A stretch of DNA of 6,375 nt, taken from NCBI GenBank assembly GCA_947177005.1, contig CAMWSZ010000182.1, positions 1 to 6,375 on the forward strand. Reading direction: 5' to 3'. The notes below the pieces were generated by a model. It saw only the letters and a list, made by a program, of their open reading frames with translations, made no database searches and was not told the DNA's origin. The position numbers and the translations under genes are program-made. How positions within the stretch are numbered: the stretch's first letter is position 1; each line of letters opens with the position of its first letter. This DNA comes from an uncultured Clostridia bacterium (GTDB lineage Bacteria; Bacillota; Clostridia; Oscillospirales; Oscillospiraceae). Below are positions 1-6,375 of this stretch, piece after piece.

Positions 1-485
1 ACCTTAACCTGACCGCCGGTTCCGAGATCAGGGAAATCCTGCTGCTGAAAATCTCCTTGAAGAAACAGGAATTTGATGCTAAAATAATCGAGGCGATTGC
101 AAAGCAGAATCCTCATCATCTGGTATTTTGCCTGACGTTTGTGGAAAGCTGCCAGCTCGCCCTGTATCACGGCAAACTCTATCGGACTGCCTGGACGCCT
201 TCCGATGCGCTGACGCTGTCGGCGAAAGGGTATTCGCTCTCCGAAATCTGGAACGGGCTGATTGAACAGATCGCATTACAGGAGGAACGGACGGAGGCTC
301 CTGCCGGGCTTTCGATTGATGAACGCCTCGCCTTGCAGGACCGAACTTTGAAGCTGGAAAAGCTGATTGCCAAAACCGAGGCCGCCGCCTGGAAAGAACA
401 ACAGTCCAAGAAACGCTTTGCGCTGTATTCAAAGGCGCAGGCGTATAAAAAGGAATTGGAGAAACTAAAATATGGACTACCTTAA
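1..485 (+). CDS. DUF4391 domain-containing protein, C-terminal part (5' end outside window)
   Basis: The reading frame is open from base 3 (CTT) to the TAA at 483-485, giving 160 codons, so the gene begins before the window. A TTG at 57 is possible as a start, but the residues before it (ending EIREILLLKISLKKQEFD) fit the family and argue against it. The pattern -LKKQEFDAKIIEAIAKQNPH-, then LALYHGKLYRT and W-x-P-x-D, then a lysine/glutamate-rich coiled-coil-like tail (roughly the last 55 residues), is what I recognise as DUF4391. That family is usually a little over 200 aa, so about the N-terminal quarter to third is missing. Its biochemical function is not established. It is typically found between an SNF2-type helicase gene and a type III-like mod gene. 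Here it overlaps mod by 14 bp, which implies one transcript and probable translational coupling. No catalytic motif is visible. Family assignment is from memory of the pattern; a role as a partner of the methyltransferase is inference. Confidence 0.8.
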   Translation, partial: LNLTAGSEIREILLLKISLKKQEFDAKIIEAIAKQNPHHLVFCLTFVESCQLALYHGKLYRTAWTPSDALTLSAKGYSLSEIWNGLIEQIALQEERTEAPAGLSIDERLALQDRTLKLEKLIAKTEAAAWKEQQSKKRFALYSKAQAYKKELEKLKYGLP

Positions 486-2382
486 AATGCACACACCGGA
501 CCATGCGGACGAAAACTACCGCAAACTGGCAGCGATGTTTCCCAATGCGGTGACGGAAACGGTCAACGACAACGGCAAGACCGTGCGGGCCATTGACGCG
601 GACGTTTTGCGGCAGGAAATTTCCGCCGCGGTGGTGGAAGGTCCGCAGGAACGGTATCAGTTCACCTGGCCGGATAAGAAAAAATCGGTGGTGCTGGCCA
701 ACGCGCCCATTGCAAAAACACTGCGTCTGGACCGGAGCCGGTCCGTGGGTCGGGACGGTGCCCCCGGCGGTATGGATTCAGAAAATATCTACATTGAGGG
801 CGATAACCTGGACGCGCTGAAGCTGCTTCAGGAGACGTATCTGGGCAAGGTCAAGATGATCTATATTGACCCGCCCTATAATACCGGAAACGATTCCTTT
901 GTATATGATGATGACCGCTCTATCAGCGGTGAAGAGTTTTCGGAAGTAAGCGGTCAATATGATGAAGACGGAAATATGCTTTTTGATATGCGGCCTAATA
1001 ATGAATCTAACGGACGGTTTCATACCGATTGGCTGAATATGCTGTATCCACGGCTGCGGTTGGCAAAGGATCTGCTGGCTGATGATGGGTTTATTGCAAT
1101 AAGTATTGGGGAGGAAGAATCTCATAATTTACAAAAAATCTGTACCGAAATTTTTGGTGAACATAACTTCAGAAATATTTTAGCCGCAAGGCGGTATGAT
1201 AAAAACCTGAACCTGCAATTTGCTTCACAAGGGTTGGTTTCCATGAATGTGGGATTGGAATATATCTTTATTTATTCCAAAAATCCATTTACAAAGATGA
1301 AAGCAATATACCGTTCTTCAACGGATGAACGAAGCCAGCAAGGCTATTGGAAAGGCTTTTGGAACAATGCAGACCGGCCAACCATGAGATATGATATTTT
1401 AGGGGTAACGCCAACAGATGGTCAATGGAAATGGATGAAATCAGTTGCGGATGAGGCGGTTGCAAATTATTTGGAGTATGAAAAATACTATCAATCTCAA
1501 TTTACTTTAGAAGAATACTGGAAACGGACTGGCTGCTGTAAGAAATTTATCAGAAGGAATCCCGCAGGAAAAGGCAAAAATCAGGGTGTGGAACATTGGG
1601 TCTCTCCATCAGAAGGAATTTTGAGAAACAGTAACTGGTCGGATATGCTGATCTCAAAGCCTATTGGGCTGAACATTATATTTGATAATCCTAAAAATCT
1701 TGAAGTCATTGAAACGCTGATTCAATTATTTAACACCGAAGCGGAGGATATTGTCCTTGACTTTTTCTCCGGTTCTGCCACCACCGCCCATGCCGTCATG
1801 CAGCTTAACGCAGAGGACGGCGGCAGCCGGAAATTTATACTTGTGCAATTACCGGAACCGTGTGACGAAAAGAGCGGCGCCAAAAAAGCGGGCTATCAAA
1901 ACATCTGCGACATCGGGGAGGAGCGCATCCGGCGTGCGGGAAAAACACTCCGTGAGGAAACCGGCGCGGACATCGACTATGGGTTCCGGGTGTTCCGTGT
2001 GGACACATCCAATATGAAAGACGTCTACTACACCCCCGCCGAATATAAGCAGGAGCAGTTAGACCTGCTTGCCAGCAACATCAAGGAGGACCGCACCCCG
2101 GAGGATTTGCTGTTTCAGGTCATGCTGGAGCTGGGCATCCTGCTGTCGAGTGCGGTTGTGGAAACGGAAATTGCCGGAAAGCATGTGTTTTCGGTGGCTG
2201 GGGGCTATCTGCTGGCCTGCTTTGATAAGCATGTAACGGTGGAAACCGTGAGCGAAATCGCAAAACGCCGGCCGTTCTACGCCGTTTTCCGCGACAGCAG
2301 TATGGCCGGGGACAGCGTTGCCGAGAATTTTGAGCAGATTTTTGAGACCTACAGTCCCAAAACAGTTAGGAAGGTGCTGTAA
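472..2382 (+). CDS. mod: Type III-like site-specific DNA adenine methyltransferase (Mod)
   Basis: This 636-aa protein transfers a methyl group from S-adenosylmethionine to adenine (N6) in DNA. It has the beta-class motif order: catalytic motif IV DPPY at residues 133-136, continuing NTGND as in type III Mod proteins; HTDWLNMLYPRL at 184-195; GFIAISI at 206-212; then a long variable region (about 225-405) expected to be the target recognition domain; and the SAM-binding motif DFFSGSAT at 430-437. The C-terminus (TYSPKTVRKVL) looks like a normal, untruncated family end, and the length is normal for Mod. I chose the ATG at 472 because GGAG lies at 458-461 and the MDYLKMHTPD opening fits the family; ATG 487 in the same frame is the alternative. 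It overlaps the DUF4391 gene by 14 bp. The central part is clearly more AT-rich than both ends. No simple-sequence repeat tract that would suggest phase variation is visible. No res gene follows. A methylation role is well supported; its partner and recognition site are unknown. Confidence 0.95.
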   Translation: MDYLKMHTPDHADENYRKLAAMFPNAVTETVNDNGKTVRAIDADVLRQEISAAVVEGPQERYQFTWPDKKKSVVLANAPIAKTLRLDRSRSVGRDGAPGGMDSENIYIEGDNLDALKLLQETYLGKVKMIYIDPPYNTGNDSFVYDDDRSISGEEFSEVSGQYDEDGNMLFDMRPNNESNGRFHTDWLNMLYPRLRLAKDLLADDGFIAISIGEEESHNLQKICTEIFGEHNFRNILAARRYDKNLNLQFASQGLVSMNVGLEYIFIYSKNPFTKMKAIYRSSTDERSQQGYWKGFWNNADRPTMRYDILGVTPTDGQWKWMKSVADEAVANYLEYEKYYQSQFTLEEYWKRTGCCKKFIRRNPAGKGKNQGVEHWVSPSEGILRNSNWSDMLISKPIGLNIIFDNPKNLEVIETLIQLFNTEAEDIVLDFFSGSATTAHAVMQLNAEDGGSRKFILVQLPEPCDEKSGAKKAGYQNICDIGEERIRRAGKTLREETGADIDYGFRVFRVDTSNMKDVYYTPAEYKQEQLDLLASNIKEDRTPEDLLFQVMLELGILLSSAVVETEIAGKHVFSVAGGYLLACFDKHVTVETVSEIAKRRPFYAVFRDSSMAGDSVAENFEQIFETYSPKTVRKVL

Positions 2383-2411
2383 TGGCGGACAGGAAATTCA
2401 AATCGTGCTGA
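2382..2411 (+). other. Nine-codon mini-ORF overlapping the mod stop codon (possible remnant of a following gene)
   Basis: The mod stop and an ATG overlap as TAATG (2380-2384), the arrangement used for translational coupling to a next gene. Here the frame reads MADRKFKSC and stops with TGA at 2409-2411, only 19 bp before the terminator stem. In type III systems the next gene would normally be res. The nine residues do not let me identify any gene, so this could be the stump of a deleted gene or simple coincidence. I do not claim it is expressed as a functional peptide. Confidence 0.2.
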
Positions 2412-2424
2412 GGGAAACAGATGC

Positions 2425-2466
2425 AAAAAAGGGCCTGCCGCAATTTGTCGCGGCAGGCCCCCTTTT
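2425..2466. terminator. Bidirectional Rho-independent terminator between mod and the permease gene
   Basis: A perfect 11-bp stem, GGGCCTGCCGC (2431-2441) with GCGGCAGGCCC (2450-2460), closes an 8-nt loop. Read on the minus strand the stem is followed directly by six T residues (A-tract at 2425-2430), a textbook terminator for the permease, whose stop codon is about 25 nt before it. Read on the plus strand it is followed by CC and then TTTT (2463-2466), so it can also end the mod transcript, though more weakly. The location between two convergent genes fits shared use. Confidence 0.9.
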
Positions 2467-2484
2467 AAAGCATAATTTAGCTGT

Positions 2485-3927
2485 TTACAGGAATTTTGCT
2501 CCACTGTCAACTGCGGCTTCGTTGTCGTAATCCTCTTTCTCTTTTGGAATCACAATGTTCAGGATAATTGCCAAAACCGCCGCGGGAACAATACCGGAAC
2601 CGCCAAAGATGAGCTGTACGCCCTCGGGAAGACCCGCCAGCGCGCCGCTCGTAGCGCCCAAGCCGTAGCCAAGGCCCATTGCAATGGACACAATGGTGAC
2701 AACGCGGTTTGTGACGCCGTATTTCGTCAGCAGCTTGATACCCGATACGGCAATGGACGAGAACATCATAACTGCCGCGCCGCCCAGTACGCTCTGGGGC
2801 ATGATGGAGATGATGGCCGCCAGCTTCGGAGACAGTCCAGCCAGAATCAGGAAAATCGCCCCGCAGGTCAGAGCCATACGGTTAACGACCTTTGTCATCG
2901 TAACCAGACCCACGTTCTGAGAGAAGGAGGTGGTGGGCAGGCAGCCGAACAGAGAGGAGATGATCGAACCGCAGCCGTCGCAGATGACACCGCCCGACAG
3001 CTCCTGCGCCGTTGCCTCACGGCCCATGCCCCCTTCGATACAGCCGGAGATATCGCCGATTGTTTCGACCGCCGTCACCAGAAACATAATAATAATGGAC
3101 ATAATGGCATGGAGATTAAATGTAGGCTTGACGGGCATAATCTTCGGGATGGAGAACCACGCCGCCTCCCCAACCTTTGACCAGTTTACATACCACGCCG
3201 CGTTCGCGCCGGAGGCCAGGGTGTGGGGCATTACAAAGCCCATGATTGTTGCGACAATGTAGCCGGCGATGATGCCAAATAAAATAGAGGATGTGCTGAG
3301 CAGACCTGTTGCGAAATGCTTCAGGATCACGATCACGATCAGAACCAGCAATCCCAGCAGAAGGTTCGTCAGCGAGCCAAAATCCTCTGCGCTGCTTCCG
3401 CCCGCAAACGAGTTGACGCCTACCGAGATCAGCGATAAGCCAATGGAAAGCACAACGGTGCCGGTGACGACAGGCGGGAAAAATTTCCGCAGGGGCTTAA
3501 TGAAAAAGCCCAGTACCGCCTCGCAGGCCCCGCCGATCAAACCCGCGCCGAGGATTGCGCTGTACGCGACAAGTCCGCCGCCGCTGACCGACGCCGCTAC
3601 GCCGCGCATGACGCCCAGAAAACCGGAGCTTGTACCCATAATCACAGGTACCTGTCCGCCGACCGGGCCAATGGACCAGAGCTGAATGAGCGTGATAAGG
3701 CCCGCCGCCAGCATCGCGTTTTGCAGGAGCGTGACGTACAGCTCCGGGCTGTCGCTGCTGATGCCGCAGATGCCGCAGATAATCATCAGCGGCGTCAGGT
3801 TGCCCACGAACATCGCCAGCACATGCTGCAAGCCTAACGGGATTGCCTGCTGGAGAGGGATGCGTCCGTGGAACTCATAGGGACTGGTGTACTCCTGTGG
3901 TTTGGGGGTGGTATTCGTCTTTTTCAT
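2485..3927 (-). CDS. NCS2-family nucleobase permease, probably xanthine/urate (uracil-xanthine permease family)
   Basis: This 480-aa, strongly hydrophobic protein is a proton- or sodium-coupled nucleobase importer of the cytoplasmic membrane, with the normal NCS2 length and a pattern consistent with the family's 14 membrane segments. Seen in the sequence: GLQHVLAMF with Q34-H35 in the first membrane segment; VETIGD with E288 and D292 in the substrate-site segment; and the family signature QNVGLVTMTK at 337-346. The Q-N-x-G form with QH is typical of xanthine/urate carriers, whereas uracil carriers such as UraA usually have E-N-x-G, so purine transport is the better guess; specificity remains inference. 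The hydrophilic N-terminus (about 25 residues) and the charged tail (PKEKEDYDNE) are probably cytoplasmic. The ATG at 3925-3927 is preceded by a perfect AGGAGG (3937-3942 on the opposite strand, 9-nt spacing). The gene has its own promoter, runs convergently to mod and divergently from argG, and appears monocistronic. Confidence 0.92.
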   Translation of the reverse strand: MKKTNTTPKPQEYTSPYEFHGRIPLQQAIPLGLQHVLAMFVGNLTPLMIICGICGISSDSPELYVTLLQNAMLAAGLITLIQLWSIGPVGGQVPVIMGTSSGFLGVMRGVAASVSGGGLVAYSAILGAGLIGGACEAVLGFFIKPLRKFFPPVVTGTVVLSIGLSLISVGVNSFAGGSSAEDFGSLTNLLLGLLVLIVIVILKHFATGLLSTSSILFGIIAGYIVATIMGFVMPHTLASGANAAWYVNWSKVGEAAWFSIPKIMPVKPTFNLHAIMSIIIMFLVTAVETIGDISGCIEGGMGREATAQELSGGVICDGCGSIISSLFGCLPTTSFSQNVGLVTMTKVVNRMALTCGAIFLILAGLSPKLAAIISIMPQSVLGGAAVMMFSSIAVSGIKLLTKYGVTNRVVTIVSIAMGLGYGLGATSGALAGLPEGVQLIFGGSGIVPAAVLAIILNIVIPKEKEDYDNEAAVDSGAKFL

Positions 3928-3967
3928 GAATGGTCGCCTCCTGTTGCATTGTTTGTGTCACATACCT

Positions 3968-3996
3968 ATTATAACAGGGCTGGATTGTGAAAACTA
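3968..3996 (-). promoter_or_regulatory. Sigma-70/SigA-type promoter of the permease gene
   Basis: A perfect -10 box TATAAT is read on the minus strand at 3973-3968. A weak -35 candidate, TAGTTT, lies 17 nt upstream (3996-3991). Transcription would start near 3961, giving a leader of only about 34 nt that ends in the AGGAGG site. That leader is too short for a purine riboswitch. A 9-bp palindrome, TGTGTCACA (3954-3962), sits at the predicted start site and could be an operator or chance. Confidence 0.65.
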
Positions 3997-4252
3997 TGTA
4001 CATTTTGCCCAATTCTTAACAAGATTTTTGCGCATGTTGCACCAAACCAAATGGATTATCCTTTCAGATGCGCCGGCCTCTGCGGTGAAATTTGAATAAA
4101 CGAATAGAATATACAGTATATATCGCCCCGCCGCACCGGTTTTTATGGCATGTTCTTCGTCAGGAGTATGCGAAAATATGGTTTGCGTGAAAAATCCGGT
4201 AAATTGCACAAGGAAAACAGGTGGGGGCACGGCAGAATTTATGATAACTTGC
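3997..4252. other. Divergent intergenic region between permease and argG promoters; no gene recognised
   Basis: The whole gap between the two start codons is 415 bp (3928-4342); this is its central part. It is AT-rich compared with the genes. It contains an imperfect palindrome ATATAC-A-GTATAT (4109-4121) and a spaced inverted repeat at 4135-4200, described separately. Short ORFs cross it on both strands but lack ribosome binding sites and recognisable sequence. An in-frame upstream extension of argG to 4145 also crosses it but would have to precede the argG promoter. I saw no purine riboswitch core and no complete T-box sequence. Confidence 0.6.
4135..4200. repeat. Spaced inverted repeat upstream of argG
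   Basis: ACCGGTTTTT (4135-4144) is complementary to AAAAATCCGGT (4190-4200) with one bulged T, so ten base pairs could close a 45-nt interior. The interior contains a smaller GCAT/ATGC pairing (4148-4151 with 4168-4171). It could be a folded leader RNA, a protein-binding site or chance. No promoter that would clearly transcribe it was identified. Confidence 0.35.
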
Positions 4253-4281
4253 TATTGCATAAAAAAACATTGTGTTATAAT
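4253..4281 (+). promoter_or_regulatory. Promoter of argG (extended -10)
   Basis: TGTTATAAT at 4273-4281 is a perfect -10 box (TATAAT, 4276-4281) with the TGn extension. The -35 region is poor: TATTGC at 4253-4258 with 17-nt spacing, or TTGCAT at 4255-4260 with 15 nt. The extended -10 can compensate for this. Transcription would begin near 4288, leaving a leader of about 55 nt before argG. A-rich sequence between the elements (4261-4267) and an ATTCA half-site near the start of transcription may be ArgR contacts. Confidence 0.7.
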
Positions 4282-4342
4282 ATATATGCACACTGATTCA
4301 ATTCCCGATCAACACTTCACTCACTATTTGGAGGGGTTCATT

Positions 4343-5563
4343 ATGAGTAAAAAAGAAGTCAAAAAAATCGTGCTGGCCTATTCCGGCGGCCTTGACACGT
4401 CTATTATTATCCCCTGGCTGAAGGAAAACTACAATAATCCCGAAATCATCGCTATGGCGGCGGATGTCGGTCAGGGCGACGAACTGGACGGACTGGAGGA
4501 AAAAGCTATCAAAACCGGCGCGTCCAAGCTGTATATTGAAGATATGGTCGATGAAATGGTTGACGACGTTATCGTGCCGTCGATGATGATGGGCGCAAAA
4601 TACGAGGACTACCTGCTGGGCACCGCTTTCGCCCGTCCGATTATCGCCAAGCATCTTGTCGAGATCGCCAAAAAAGAGGGCGCCGACGCCATTGCCCACG
4701 GCTGCACCGGCAAGGGCAACGATCAGGTGCGTTTTGAGCTGGCCGTGAAACGTCTCGCTCCCGAGATGACCATTATCGCCCCCTGGCGCGAGTGGGACAT
4801 CAAGGGCCGCGAGGAGGAAATCGACTACGCAGAAGCCCACAGCGTGCCTTTGAAAATCTCCCGTGAAACCAATTACTCCAAGGATAAAAACCTCTGGCAC
4901 CTGAGCCATGAGGGTTTGGATCTGGAGGACCCCGCCAATGAGCCGAAATACGATGAGCCCGGCTTTCTGGAAATGGGCGTCTCCCCCGCAAAGGCCCCCG
5001 ATACCCCCACTTATGTGACCCTCGATTTCGAGAAGGGCGTGCCCGTGGCGCTGGACGGCCAGAAGATGAAGGCCAGCGACATCATCCGCAGGCTCAACAA
5101 GCTGGGCGGTGAGAACGGTATCGGCCTGCTGGATATCGTTGAGAACCGGCTGGTCGGCATGAAGGACCGCGGCGTGTACGAAACCCCCGGCGGCACTATT
5201 CTCTACCGCGCCCATGAGGTGCTGGAGATGATCTGTCTTGATAAGGACACCAAGCACATGAAGAGCAAGCTGGCTGTCGATTTCGCCGACCTCGTGTACA
5301 ACGGCAAGTGGTTCTCCACGCTGCGCGAGTGCTTGCAGGCGTTTGCAGTCAAGACGCAGGAGCATGTCACCGGTCAGGTCAAGCTGAAGCTCTATAAGGG
5401 CAATATCATCACCGCGTCCGTCACTTCTCCCGAAAGCCTCTACTCCGAGAAGCTCGTTACCTTTGAGGAGAGCGACTACGATCAGACCGACGCCACCGGC
5501 TTTATCAATCTGTGGGGCCTGCCCGATACCGTTCAGGCGCTGCGGGAAGAGGGCAAGCTGTAA
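4343..5563 (+). CDS. argG: Argininosuccinate synthase
   Basis: The enzyme joins citrulline and aspartate, using ATP (to AMP + PPi), to make argininosuccinate in the cytoplasm; it is the penultimate step of arginine synthesis. The 406-aa length is normal for the approximately 400-aa class. Visible motifs are the PP-loop nucleotide-binding site AYSGGLDTS at 12-20, the HGCTGKGNDQVRFE block at 119-132 (citrulline/aspartate and ATP site), and YETPGGTIL at 279-287. I chose the ATG at 4343 because GGAGGGG (4330-4336) precedes it by 6 nt, MSKKEVKKIVLAYSGG matches the usual start, and a promoter lies about 60 bp upstream. The frame stays open back to an ATG at 4145, but that extension (cysteine-rich, no family similarity) overlaps the promoter and is not believed. 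argH follows 100 bp downstream in the same direction, so the two are probably cotranscribed. Confidence 0.98.
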   Translation: MSKKEVKKIVLAYSGGLDTSIIIPWLKENYNNPEIIAMAADVGQGDELDGLEEKAIKTGASKLYIEDMVDEMVDDVIVPSMMMGAKYEDYLLGTAFARPIIAKHLVEIAKKEGADAIAHGCTGKGNDQVRFELAVKRLAPEMTIIAPWREWDIKGREEEIDYAEAHSVPLKISRETNYSKDKNLWHLSHEGLDLEDPANEPKYDEPGFLEMGVSPAKAPDTPTYVTLDFEKGVPVALDGQKMKASDIIRRLNKLGGENGIGLLDIVENRLVGMKDRGVYETPGGTILYRAHEVLEMICLDKDTKHMKSKLAVDFADLVYNGKWFSTLRECLQAFAVKTQEHVTGQVKLKLYKGNIITASVTSPESLYSEKLVTFEESDYDQTDATGFINLWGLPDTVQALREEGKL

Positions 5564-5581
5564 TTCCAGCGCACGTATCAT

Positions 5582-5629
5582 AACGGGGATTGAAGGCGGA
5601 GGCCGGAGAGGGCTCCGCCGATTCCCGTT
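5582..5629 (+). other. Long two-part stem-loop in the argG-argH intergenic region
   Basis: An outer helix pairs AACGGGGAT (5582-5590) with ATTCCCGTT (5621-5629), nine pairs including one G-U. After a small internal loop, an inner helix pairs GGCGGAG (5595-5601) with CTCCGCC (5613-5619), and it can extend by CC/GG (5603-5604 with 5611-5612). No T-tract follows on either strand, so it is not a canonical Rho-independent terminator. It may stabilise the 3' end of argG mRNA, mark a processing site or lower argH expression. The fold is read by eye; function is inference. Confidence 0.65.
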
Positions 5630-5663
5630 CCTGACTTACTAAAAGATTGCGAGGTTACTTCCT

Positions 5664-6375
5664 ATGAAGCTTTGGGGCGGGCGGTTCCGTAAGGAGACGG
5701 ACAGCTTAGTCAATGATTTCAATTCCTCCATTCAGTTCGATTTCCGGCTCTACCGCGAGGATATCGAGGGCAGTCTGGCCCATGCCGCCATGCTGGCAAA
5801 ACAGGGGATCATCTCTCAGGAGGATGAGGAGCAGATCCGTCAGGGCCTGGAGGGGATTCTGGCGGATATCGAGGCGGGAAAGATTGAATTTACCGCCGAC
5901 AACGAGGATATCCATATGAATGTGGAGGCCCTGCTGACAGAACGCATCGGTGCGGCCGGGAAGCGTCTCCACACCGCCCGCAGCCGCAACGATCAGGTCG
6001 CTGTTGACCTCAGACTGTATCTCCGGCGGGAGACCGGCAAAATCATGGGTCAGATTCTGGATTTGCAGGCGGCAATTCTGGAGCAGGCGGAGCGGCATCA
6101 GGAGACGGTCATGCCCGGATATACGCACTTGCAGCGGGCGCAGCCTATCTCTTTCGCACAGCACCTGCTGGCCTACGGCGAACAGCTGCGCCGGGACGCA
6201 GAACGTTTGGCGGACTGCCGGAAGCGGATGAATGTCTGTCCGCTGGGCAGCGGTGCGCTGGCCGGGACCACTTACCCCATTGACCGCTGGGCTACAGCAA
6301 AAGCGCTGGGCTTCGACCGGCCCTGCTCCAACAGTCTGGACGGCGTGTCAGACCGCGACTATGCCCTAGAACTGC
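5664..6375 (+). CDS. argH: Argininosuccinate lyase, N-terminal part (3' end outside window)
   Basis: The enzyme splits argininosuccinate into arginine and fumarate, the last step of arginine synthesis; it belongs to the fumarase/aspartase superfamily and works as a tetramer. The frame is open from ATG 5664 to the window end, 237 codons, roughly half of the usual 455-475 aa. Recognised segments are MKLWGGRFRKETD at the start (the family's typical opening), NEDIHMNVE at 80-88, the TARSRNDQV substrate-binding signature at 104-112, PGYTHLQRAQP at 151-161 with the catalytic-region histidine H155, and DGVSDRDYALE at 226-236. The superfamily GSSxMPxKxN signature lies beyond the edge. GAGG at 5651-5654, 9 nt before the ATG, is the likely ribosome binding site. 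No promoter is obvious in the 100-bp gap, so expression from the argG promoter is expected. No frameshift or missing residue was seen in the portion present. Confidence 0.97.
   Translation, partial: MKLWGGRFRKETDSLVNDFNSSIQFDFRLYREDIEGSLAHAAMLAKQGIISQEDEEQIRQGLEGILADIEAGKIEFTADNEDIHMNVEALLTERIGAAGKRLHTARSRNDQVAVDLRLYLRRETGKIMGQILDLQAAILEQAERHQETVMPGYTHLQRAQPISFAQHLLAYGEQLRRDAERLADCRKRMNVCPLGSGALAGTTYPIDRWATAKALGFDRPCSNSLDGVSDRDYALEL

Noticed and set aside
57..59. TTG as the start codon of the first gene.
   Set aside because: The frame remains open to the window edge and the upstream residues fit the same family, so the gene is partial, not short.
79..504. A 141-aa minus-strand open frame across the DUF4391 gene and the mod start.
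   Set aside because: It is an antisense shadow with low-complexity arginine/serine-rich translation and no recognisable motif.
758..770. Short C-rich run in mod considered as a phase-variation tract.
   Set aside because: The C run is only five bases long, much shorter than tracts that drive slipped-strand switching.
2684..3685. Several plus-strand open frames opposite the permease gene.
   Set aside because: They are antisense shadows of a complete, well-recognised membrane protein and show no family features or ribosome binding sites.
4216..4236. GGTGGGGGCACGGC resembling the T-box antiterminator core.
   Set aside because: It does not match the conserved GGTGGnACCGCG pattern, and no terminator hairpin or specifier stem was found around it.
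4145..4342. N-terminal extension of ArgG beginning at an upstream ATG.
   Set aside because: The extension contains the likely promoter, has no ribosome binding site of note and no similarity to ArgG; the start at 4343 has a good Shine-Dalgarno and the normal family N-terminus.
4298..5581. A 427-aa open frame antisense to argG.
   Set aside because: It lies opposite a highly conserved gene, has no recognisable family sequence, and is explained by the GC-rich codon bias of argG on the other strand.

Overview
The window looks like chromosomal DNA from a Gram-positive, Clostridia-type bacterium, most likely a gut Oscillospiraceae/Ruminococcaceae relative. The reasons are a moderate GC content, strong AGGAGG-type ribosome binding sites, TATAAT promoters in AT-rich gaps, and an ArgG and NCS2 permease of Firmicutes character. 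This placement rests on protein style, not on a database search.

Layout. Positions 1-2382 (+) hold the 3' end of a DNA-modification/defence operon: the C-terminal part of a DUF4391-family protein, overlapped by 14 bp by a complete type III-like (beta-class) DNA adenine methyltransferase, Mod. A perfect 11-bp hairpin at 2431-2460, A-rich on one side and T-rich on the other, closes this operon and also the convergent gene. Positions 2485-3927 (-) encode a complete NCS2-family permease (480 aa) whose motifs favour xanthine/urate over uracil. Its own promoter and Shine-Dalgarno lie just upstream. A 415-bp divergent, AT-rich intergenic region (3928-4342) carries the permease promoter, the argG promoter and an unexplained inverted repeat. 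Positions 4343-5563 (+) are complete argG, followed after a 100-bp gap containing a long two-part hairpin by argH, which starts at 5664 and runs off the window end.

How the genes work together. ArgG and ArgH catalyse the last two steps of arginine biosynthesis (citrulline + aspartate to argininosuccinate, then to arginine + fumarate). The permease is a separate purine-salvage unit. The DUF4391-Mod pair is the end of an accessory operon whose earlier genes lie off the left edge.

The points most worth a second look are all in the accessory half. No restriction (res) gene follows mod; its stop codon overlaps an ATG that is closed after nine codons. The central, target-recognition part of mod is much more AT-rich (about 38% GC by hand count) than its flanks (about 56-59%), which suggests domain exchange. 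I did not find CRISPR arrays, tRNA or rRNA genes, insertion sequences, or a recognisable known riboswitch.
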